A stretch of DNA of 34,247 nucleotides from a virus. Position numbers and translations under genes: made by a program. The stretch covers positions 1 through 34,247 of the IMG/VR virus record IMGVR_UViG_3300032313_000396. One strand, 5' to 3'. Below, piece by piece: positions 28,459-34,247 of this stretch (within the stretch, counting starts at the first letter, position 1; each line of letters begins with the position of its first letter). The notes under the pieces are model-generated. The model saw nothing but the letters and a program-made list of their open reading frames with translations, ran no database searches and was not told the origin of the DNA.

Positions 28459-31400
28459 TTATGTCGTTGGTTCTATTCCTAAATCGTAAAGCTCAATTCT
28501 CGCCGTTCCTTTTCTGCAATCTAACTCGTAACTCATTAGCGCCCAATATCGTCCGTTAAACAAGAAACTCCTAAAAGGGTCTATTGGTCTTCGTTCAATC
28601 GTTGCTAAAACTCTGTAATTCGTTCGGCCTTTCAAGTTAGCTAATTCTTGCACGATTATATCTAACAAAGGTAACTCTTCAACTCCATCTCTAGTCCAAT
28701 CCGTAGAAACTGCATTGTCAAAATCTAGCAATCTAATTGCCGAAACTGAGTTGCTAGTAATTGCGTCTCCAATGTATGTATTGTAATCGGGATGCACGTT
28801 TGCATAAGGTGAGCCTGTAACCGCTTTAACTCCTAACTTAGACAAAGATAAACCATCTGTTTTCTCAATCTTTAAAGAGAGATTTTCATACCTTACAACG
28901 TATCTGTTAGGAGTTGCTCCGTTACAAATTAATTGATGCAATCGAATCTCAACCTCGCCGTCAACTGGGACTAAAACATTGTTTATCGCAATACTATTCC
29001 AAACAGAACCAGCCGTAACCGCGAACTCCATGACAGTACTTGTGCCAGTCCAAGCAAAGGTTGTTGCTCCAGTTCTTGACAAGTATTGGTTGCCAATTTT
29101 AATCATCAATCCAACTGCATGAGCGCCAGGAGTCACCGCGTAACTCGTACTTACTCTTTCAACCATGTATTGAAAGGTCAAAGAAATAGTGTTAGCCGTC
29201 TCTTCAGCAATTGTAATGGCTCCTCCAGTTGTGTTCGTACTTGCTGAAATCCAAGACAAGTTAGGGTCAGCAATTCCAGCGGTTGTGGTTGTAGTCCATA
29301 TTTGCACATACTCACCCCCCCCTGAAACGTATTGCACTAAGGCCGTACTTCCACTTGGAACGCTTGACGGCTGGTTAGTTGGGATTGCTTTGTGATAATC
29401 CCAAAGCTTTAATTGGTAAATGCCGTTATAAGTTGAGCCGACACCGTTTAAATTCCACTCCTCAATCGCAAACTTAGCGTCAAATATTCCGCCTTGGCTA
29501 TTTACATCTAATACTCCAAGATTTAAATAAGAGTTAAACTCTGTAAATACACGTCTAGCAGTTTCTTCGGGAGAGTTAATATCCGCGTTTAGGTCGTCTC
29601 CATTAACAATTGTACTTGTTGCCGTTAAACTTAGGTCGGGCAGAAATTCGTACATCTTGTAAGATAATTTGCCTAACTCGGTCAATCTTACAACGTAAAA
29701 TTGATTTTTCCACAAAAATACGCGGCAAAGAAAAGGATTAACCATTCTTTCGATTGTGTCTTTTAGGTAAAGTTGCTCGTTTTCAATCCTTACGCCGTTG
29801 CTGAATTTCGCGTCTAGTCCATCGGTAAAGATTGCATTTTGTGGCACGTTAAATTGACGGAAAACGCTTTCGTCATAATCCATTCTAGCCTCGTGTACTT
29901 CGCAACCAATAAAGACAGGTCTTTGATCTACAAAAGATTGGTTTAAAGCGCCAACAACTCCAGACAAAGCCTGTGTTCTAGGGTCAGGCCAAGAGGTAAA
30001 ATTTGAGCGTATAGAATCAAATCCTTTCAATCCATCAACCGCAGTAAAAGAGAAAAGCTTTGGCCCACTCTTATAAGGCGAAGTAATAAAGTCTGGCGCA
30101 ATGTATCCGCTAAAAAAAGATTGCACTCCTTCAAACAAAAGATAATTAATTTTACTTGTACCACTAGTTGCACCAATTACAAATGTATTATTTCCAAAGG
30201 CAATGCTTTCAAAAGTTGCATTAGAAGCCGCTGGTATTGCAGTCCAATTTATTGCGTTTGTAGAGTATGCTATTCGATTAGTTCCACTACTTCTAGTTGC
30301 AACAAAATATCCGTTTCCATAAGCTATTGACTCTGGAGAAAATGGTATTGAATTACTTATCCAAGTTAATCCATCTACTGAATATCTTGAGCCAGTAGTG
30401 AATTTACCATCTGCAAAAAAAATTGTCGTAGAGTTAAAAACTGTTGCTTGCTCATCCCAATTTAAACCGTCATAAGAAGTAAAAGTTGTCCCTCCTGAAG
30501 ATGAGCTACAAACCGCAACCCAAATTCCATTACCATAAGCAACACCGCTAAATGATGGATTTATACTTGTTGTTCTTGATGTCCAAGTAATTCCATTTGG
30601 AGAGGTCATTATTCTATTAGTTCCAGTACTAGCAACAGCAACATATAAACCATTTCCATGTGAAATTCCTTCGAAATACATTACCTCACTTGGAGTTCTA
30701 CTAGTCCAAGTTACACCGTCTGGAGAGGTATGAATAAAAGATGTTGGAACTCCTGAAGCAATTGCAAAACCAACAGCTACAAATTTACCATTTCCATAAG
30801 TGACGTGTTCAGAACCTAAATAACCGCCACTTGTCCAAGTAATTCCATCCGAAGAATATTGCACATTTGCAAAAACACCAACAAAAAACCCATTTCCATA
30901 GGCCATGCCTCTAAAGCCTCCAGTTGGAGAAGCGGCTTGCCAATCTGTAATATCGTTGTTTGCGCTAACTTGATTTAAAGCAACTCTCCAAGTACGATTG
31001 CCACCAACTAGAAACTCGTTAAAATCTCCAGTCTCGCCTGCGATTGTAAAGTCAACCGAAGAGCCAATTATTGTCTCTAATGGGTCATTTCCTGTATTAC
31101 CCCAATTGTAGGTAATATCGTTAATAAGCAAAGGAGTTACCGCTCCTGAATAGCCAGTTCTGAAAATTTGCAAGTTCCAAGCATTACCTCCATAGTTGGT
31201 AGCATACCCCCCCTGATATTTTAGACCGTAGTCATTTACAGGAGCGTTTTGGCCTGTTAAAACAACGTATGCTTTAACATCCTCACTAGGCATGGTGTAA
31301 CTAAAAGACAAGCTAGAAGACAAGAAAGTATTGCTTGGAGAGCTATACCACATTGCTGTATGGTAACCCGACTCGGGCGCAACTGCAATTGTAAGCGTGG

Positions 31401-31497
31401 CTCCTTCGGTGTAGAATTCCAAAGGAGCAACGCCGTTAACCGTAATCGTGCCAAGACCTTCTCGAACTGCAAGTAGTAATCTATAATCGTTAGCCAT
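28459..31497 (-). CDS. Tail-tip / baseplate protein with inserted propeller-like repeats
   Basis: This 1012-residue protein follows the tape measure and probably forms the tail tip. Residues 1-82 are a bacterial-surface-type repeat domain (VREGLGTITVNGVAPLEFYT...GYHTAMWYSS). Residues about 186-453 hold seven repeats of the form aYGNG-F-V-A-V...S-DG-x-T-W-T-S, likely seven blades of a beta-propeller. Residues 454-1012 are a tail-associated segment with FSFTAVDGLKGFDSIRSNF, VNPFLCRVFLWKNQFYVVRL and ELANLKGRTNYRVLATIERR, as in tail-tip proteins of Bacteroidota siphoviruses. The ATG at 31497 shares a base with the tape-measure stop. Receptor binding by the propeller is inferred. Confidence 0.85.
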   Translation of the reverse strand: MANDYRLLLAVREGLGTITVNGVAPLEFYTEGATLTIAVAPESGYHTAMWYSSPSNTFLSSSLSFSYTMPSEDVKAYVVLTGQNAPVNDYGLKYQGGYATNYGGNAWNLQIFRTGYSGAVTPLLINDITYNWGNTGNDPLETIIGSSVDFTIAGETGDFNEFLVGGNRTWRVALNQVSANNDITDWQAASPTGGFRGMAYGNGFFVGVFANVQYSSDGITWTSGGYLGSEHVTYGNGKFVAVGFAIASGVPTSFIHTSPDGVTWTSRTPSEVMYFEGISHGNGLYVAVASTGTNRIMTSPNGITWTSRTTSINPSFSGVAYGNGIWVAVCSSSSGGTTFTSYDGLNWDEQATVFNSTTIFFADGKFTTGSRYSVDGLTWISNSIPFSPESIAYGNGYFVATRSSGTNRIAYSTNAINWTAIPAASNATFESIAFGNNTFVIGATSGTSKINYLLFEGVQSFFSGYIAPDFITSPYKSGPKLFSFTAVDGLKGFDSIRSNFTSWPDPRTQALSGVVGALNQSFVDQRPVFIGCEVHEARMDYDESVFRQFNVPQNAIFTDGLDAKFSNGVRIENEQLYLKDTIERMVNPFLCRVFLWKNQFYVVRLTELGKLSYKMYEFLPDLSLTATSTIVNGDDLNADINSPEETARRVFTEFNSYLNLGVLDVNSQGGIFDAKFAIEEWNLNGVGSTYNGIYQLKLWDYHKAIPTNQPSSVPSGSTALVQYVSGGGEYVQIWTTTTTAGIADPNLSWISASTNTTGGAITIAEETANTISLTFQYMVERVSTSYAVTPGAHAVGLMIKIGNQYLSRTGATTFAWTGTSTVMEFAVTAGSVWNSIAINNVLVPVDGEVEIRLHQLICNGATPNRYVVRYENLSLKIEKTDGLSLSKLGVKAVTGSPYANVHPDYNTYIGDAITSNSVSAIRLLDFDNAVSTDWTRDGVEELPLLDIIVQELANLKGRTNYRVLATIERRPIDPFRSFLFNGRYWALMSYELDCRKGTARIELYDLGIEPTT
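30139..30942 (-). repeat. Coding region of seven propeller-like repeats
   Basis: Within the tail-tip gene, residues about 186-453 repeat a 32-42-residue unit: f.gi.aYGNG.fVaV......i..S.DG.tWTs. The repeats begin near residues 186, 225, 269, 310, 351, 382 and 422. The fifth is shortened and the last lacks the Trp. On the DNA, the segment looks more AT-rich than its flanks, and its units differ enough in sequence to have diverged rather than being recent copies. Confidence 0.85.
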
Positions 31498-33521
31498 TAG
31501 CCTTTATTTATCTTATTGTTTGCTTGTCCTAAAACATAAACCAAATCTTGTCCTCTTACAACAAATTCTCCACTTACGTCTCTATTTTGCTCAAACATAC
31601 CTCCTTGTCCACCTCCTGTAAAAGTTGTACCGGTTTGAGATGATCCACCTCCTCCGCCTCCGCCACCACCACCACCTCCGCCGCCTTTTAATCCAGAAAA
31701 GGCAGACGCTACTAAACCAACCGCGGTTGCAATAAAGGCTGGCAAAGTAAATACGGCAGCTGGCCCTGTAAATAATGAAGATTGAGTAGCTCCAGCAATT
31801 GCATTTGCTTTTGATACTGCAAAAGCTCCAACAATTATTTTGGAAACAAATTGAGTAAATTGGCCAAGAAAATTACCTAATTGTGGATTTTTAAAGGCTT
31901 TACCAATGACAGAGCCTAATCCTTGAAAAGCAAAAGATAAATCATCCAATTTTACTTTTAATCCGTCTGGAATATTAGTTAAATTGTTTAACTCGTCTTG
32001 CAATAATTTAATTTCTGAGCTATATTTTTGAACACTGGCTGGGTCTGAGGTAACCTCTCTTAATTTATTAAGAGCAGCAATCCTTTCTTCTAATGTTTGT
32101 ACTAAACCTTTACCAGTTTTACCTTCATCTTCTAAACCTTCAGTAGTTACTTTTATCTTTACTTCTTTATTTTCTAAAGTTTTAATGCTTTCTCCAAACT
32201 CTAAAGCTTTTATTGATGATTGAGTTATTTCTTTATTTGCATCAAATGAAGCTTTTTGAAATTGGTAAATCGAAAATGTGTATTGATCCCATGCATTATC
32301 TCCAGTTAACGCTGGCAGAACAGGCTCTTTAACTCTAGTTAAAACATTTATAATTTGCTTTTCGTATTGGCCAGCGCTAATTGTTAATTTATCTTGTAAT
32401 TCTCTAGCAGTATCTTGTTGTAAATTGTAATCATCCCAAGCAGTACTATATGCATCAAGAGCTTTTTTATCTTCTTTTTTTGCATCAGTATTAGCTTTTG
32501 TAAAAATTGCTCCATTTTTTAATTCTGTATTAATTAATCCATCTAATTCAAGATTTGATTGTTTTATCTTATTAGATTCACCTATCCCTTTTATTTGCTG
32601 TTGTATTAAATCATTTAATTCTGATTGAATTTTAGAAACTGTTAAATCACTTGCAGCTAATTGTCCAGAAACTTTTGCAGCTGATTCAGTACTTACTCGC
32701 TTTGCATTTTCTAATTCAATCCTTTTATTTAAAATTTTATTTGCAGTTTCATTTTGCTCTTTTTCAAGCGTTCTTAAATCTGTGCTATTTTTAGTAATTT
32801 CATCTGAAAACGCCTTAGCTTTTGCATTAGAAATTATTTGCTTTGTTAAAATGTCATAAGAATCACCAACTTGACCAGTTAAAATTTGTTCTTTAGTCAA
32901 ATTCCCTAAATATTCAGGATATTGTTTTTGTAATTCATCAACAGCTGCAAGTCTGTTTTTATCTGAAACATTTAAATTTTGAGCTTGTGCCGTTAAAGCC
33001 CTAAATTTTTGTAATTCTCCTTCGCTATTTTGAATACCCTTTAAAGTTGCTCTATCTACAGAACCTAAAGTTTCCTCATACTCTTTTAATCTGTCTGTTA
33101 AAGATTTAGCTGCCTTCTCTGAATTAAAAAATCCCTTTTGCTGAAGAATAGTAAATGCAGTAGTTAAAGCTGATACACCTAAAATTAAAAGATTTCCAGA
33201 ACTAAAAATTGCACCAAATGCTAATTTTACTTTTGAACTTAGAGAATCTCCAGCGTTACCCAGACTTGAAAATGATTGGGCCAATTGTTGAATATTATTA
33301 CCAACACCAATAATACCAAAAGGAGCATCTTGAATTACTCTTGCAAAATCAATACCTACACCATTATATCTACTAGTAGCTTTTGTTAGACTTTCTACTT
33401 TTGGAGCCGTTGCTTGAGCAGCATTACCTAATTTTTGGAGTTGTGTTGTAGCTGCATTAACTCCGCTTGCTACTCCAGCTACGTTTGCAACAACATCAAC
33501 TTCTATTCTTGGATTTGACAT
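31497..33521 (-). CDS. Tape measure protein
   Basis: This 674-residue protein sets tail length. It has the pattern of Bacteroidota tape measures: an Ala/Val/Thr-rich N-terminus with VANVAGVASGVNAATTQLQK, a conserved-looking FARVIQDAPFGIIGVGNNIQ near residues 59-78, a hydrophobic stretch GNLLILGVSALTTAFTIL (about 109-126), then long Lys/Glu/Gln-rich coiled coil to about 520. The C-terminal part has FLGQFTQFVSKIIVGAFAVS and a run of 14 glycines near residue 613. It overlaps the second chaperone by 26 bases. Confidence 0.9.
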   Translation of the reverse strand: MSNPRIEVDVVANVAGVASGVNAATTQLQKLGNAAQATAPKVESLTKATSRYNGVGIDFARVIQDAPFGIIGVGNNIQQLAQSFSSLGNAGDSLSSKVKLAFGAIFSSGNLLILGVSALTTAFTILQQKGFFNSEKAAKSLTDRLKEYEETLGSVDRATLKGIQNSEGELQKFRALTAQAQNLNVSDKNRLAAVDELQKQYPEYLGNLTKEQILTGQVGDSYDILTKQIISNAKAKAFSDEITKNSTDLRTLEKEQNETANKILNKRIELENAKRVSTESAAKVSGQLAASDLTVSKIQSELNDLIQQQIKGIGESNKIKQSNLELDGLINTELKNGAIFTKANTDAKKEDKKALDAYSTAWDDYNLQQDTARELQDKLTISAGQYEKQIINVLTRVKEPVLPALTGDNAWDQYTFSIYQFQKASFDANKEITQSSIKALEFGESIKTLENKEVKIKVTTEGLEDEGKTGKGLVQTLEERIAALNKLREVTSDPASVQKYSSEIKLLQDELNNLTNIPDGLKVKLDDLSFAFQGLGSVIGKAFKNPQLGNFLGQFTQFVSKIIVGAFAVSKANAIAGATQSSLFTGPAAVFTLPAFIATAVGLVASAFSGLKGGGGGGGGGGGGGGSSQTGTTFTGGGQGGMFEQNRDVSGEFVVRGQDLVYVLGQANNKINKG

Positions 33522-33813
33522 TTCTTTCTAGTTTACTTGCAATTTCTAACAATTTCTTTGCTTTAGCAAAGTCTTGAGGTGTTGACTCTAAATGCTTGCC
33601 TAAATTATCCCATGGCAAAGGCCAAATTTTGTAAGCACTTATATTAGAGCCTTTTTTTACATGAGGTTGCAATCCTATTAATGTCTGAGTTCTAATTGCC
33701 TCAATCATTTCTTTTTGATCAATCTCATGGCCTTTTATTAATGCCTTTAACTCTTTAAGACTTAATGAAAAAAGCTGCTCATAGGGCAACTTAGTACGTC
33801 CCACGAGCAGCAT
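33496..33813 (-). CDS. Tail assembly chaperone, distal (GT-type) part
   Basis: The 105-residue reading shown is counted from an in-frame ATG, but the frame is open upstream to the A9 tract. The product has LPYEQLFSLSLKELKALIKG at the start, KIWPLPWDNLGKHLESTPQD in the middle and a basic end. It is probably made mostly as a -1 frameshift extension of the upstream chaperone, as in lambda G/GT. The bridging residues after the slip would be NISDDGSEEYSARENL before the ATG at 33813. Confidence 0.8.
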   Translation of the reverse strand: MLLVGRTKLPYEQLFSLSLKELKALIKGHEIDQKEMIEAIRTQTLIGLQPHVKKGSNISAYKIWPLPWDNLGKHLESTPQDFAKAKKLLEIASKLERNVKSKNRS

Positions 33814-33854
33814 TAAATTTTCGCGAGCTGAATACTCCTCGCTTCCATCGTCAC

Positions 33855-34181
33855 TTATGTTTTTTTTTCTTGGCTTTCACCAAGACCTAACTCCAAAAGT
33901 AAGTCGGCCAAAACATCGTTAAATAATTTCATTACTTCTTTACCGTCAATCCAAATCTTTAATTCTTCCAATCCTATTGGATTTGTTGACTTACGCAAGC
34001 AAGCCACTTTGTGGCATTCATGTAGTAAAGAGTAAATATAATCTAGTTTTGGTATTGCGTTTCCACTAAAAGCCGCTGCAATTCCTAATCCTGTAAAATC
34101 CTCAAAGTTCGCCAAAGCGCCCAAATTTGGATAAAAGAAAATCTCTCCTTCTTTAAAAGGAGCTGAATGGTACTTAGCCAT
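33855..34181 (-). CDS. Tail assembly chaperone, proximal (G-type) part
   Basis: This 108-residue helical protein lies between the tail tube and the tape measure and is the usual G-type chaperone that coats the tape measure during tail assembly. It opens MAKYHSAPFKEGEIFFYPNL and ends acidic, LLLELGLGESQEKKT. Its last codons are in a run of nine A, where -1 slipping would fuse it to the next gene. The start is also present at window bases 1-57 because of the terminal repeat. Confidence 0.88.
   Translation of the reverse strand: MAKYHSAPFKEGEIFFYPNLGALANFEDFTGLGIAAAFSGNAIPKLDYIYSLLHECHKVACLRKSTNPIGLEELKIWIDGKEVMKLFNDVLADLLLELGLGESQEKKT
33860..33868 (-). promoter_or_regulatory. Programmed -1 frameshift site (A9) in the tail chaperones
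   Basis: On the minus strand the sequence is GAAAAAAAAACATAAGTGA. The zero frame ends with ACA TAA, while a -1 slip on the A-run continues AAC ATA AGT GAC into the second chaperone frame with no stop. The frame difference between the two genes is exactly -1, as in lambda G/GT. Confidence 0.85.
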
Positions 34182-34247
34182 ATATTTTGTTTAGGTTGGT
34201 ATTACGCTAATAACAGGAGCGCCAGCAAAATCGAAAGTTCCTGAGAA
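34125..34247. repeat. Terminal direct repeat, right copy (circle closure)
   Basis: These bases are identical to 1-123. Joining at either copy gives intact chaperone and tail tube genes and continuous late gene order, confirming that the window is one circular or permuted genome of about 34,124 bp. Confidence 0.95.

Noticed and set aside
31640-31690. Poly-glycine codon run in the tape measure as another C-tract
   Set aside because: It is made of mixed GGN codons, not a pure homopolymer, and is a low-complexity linker.

Overview
The window is the whole genome of a small tailed phage. Bases 1-123 reappear exactly as 34125-34247, so this is a circular or circularly permuted molecule of about 34,124 bp that was cut open inside a tail-chaperone gene. 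The host is probably a member of the Bacteroidota, most likely a flavobacterium. The DNA is AT-rich, genes start after A-rich leaders without strong Shine-Dalgarno sites, and promoters of the TTG-N17..20-TAnnTTTG type are visible. Tail-fibre and tape-measure proteins are of the kind seen in phages of that phylum. The HK97-type head and long tape measure indicate a siphovirus. I saw no integrase, tRNA or clear lysogeny repressor.

Layout: two divergent arms leave a promoter/operator region at about 11.49-11.78 kb and converge at about 22.0-22.1 kb. The leftward (minus) arm is the late arm. It runs from 11.5 kb down to 1, through the circle junction, and on from 34.2 kb to 22.1 kb: terminase small and large subunits, a small membrane protein, portal, MuF-like protein, prohead protease, major capsid protein, a terminator, a Cys-rich mini-protein, three glycosyltransferases, head-tail connectors, tail tube, two chaperones joined by a -1 frameshift site, tape measure, tail-tip protein with an inserted seven-repeat propeller-like domain, tail fibre, two small genes and a terminator. 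A lysis/accessory block follows (membrane protein, basic protein, holin candidate, M15 endolysin, calcineurin-like phosphoesterase, small genes, membrane-anchored protein).

The rightward (plus) arm is the early arm: two membrane mini-proteins, a GP88-family protein, small genes, a 0.6-kb repeat-filled non-coding region, a small DNA-binding protein, ERF annealing protein plus YqaJ-type nuclease, a triple-HTH protein, a 0.33-kb origin-like region with two inverted clusters of 8-bp sites, a prim-pol/DUF3987 replication protein, a mini-protein with an SSB-like tail, DNA methyltransferase, PD-(D/E)XK nuclease, a second protein with an SSB-like tail, then a run of tightly overlapped small genes.

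Most worth a second look are: (1) the 41/40-bp inverted arrays of GTGTAMAC sites, spaced about one helical turn, between a triple-HTH gene and the prim-pol gene; (2) about 16 copies of a TAGTGGAAAACAAAA-type element, often at 19-bp period; (3) nine C-tracts of 6-9 bases all on the same DNA strand regardless of gene direction; (4) an ACAA-N4-TTGT operator shared by early promoters and the terminase promoter; (5) a near-identical promoter plus 16-nt leader before three late genes; (6) a glycosyltransferase cassette in the head module with a Cys-rich mini-protein that has a paralogue in the early arm; and (7) nine small genes recovered by reading start/stop overlaps.
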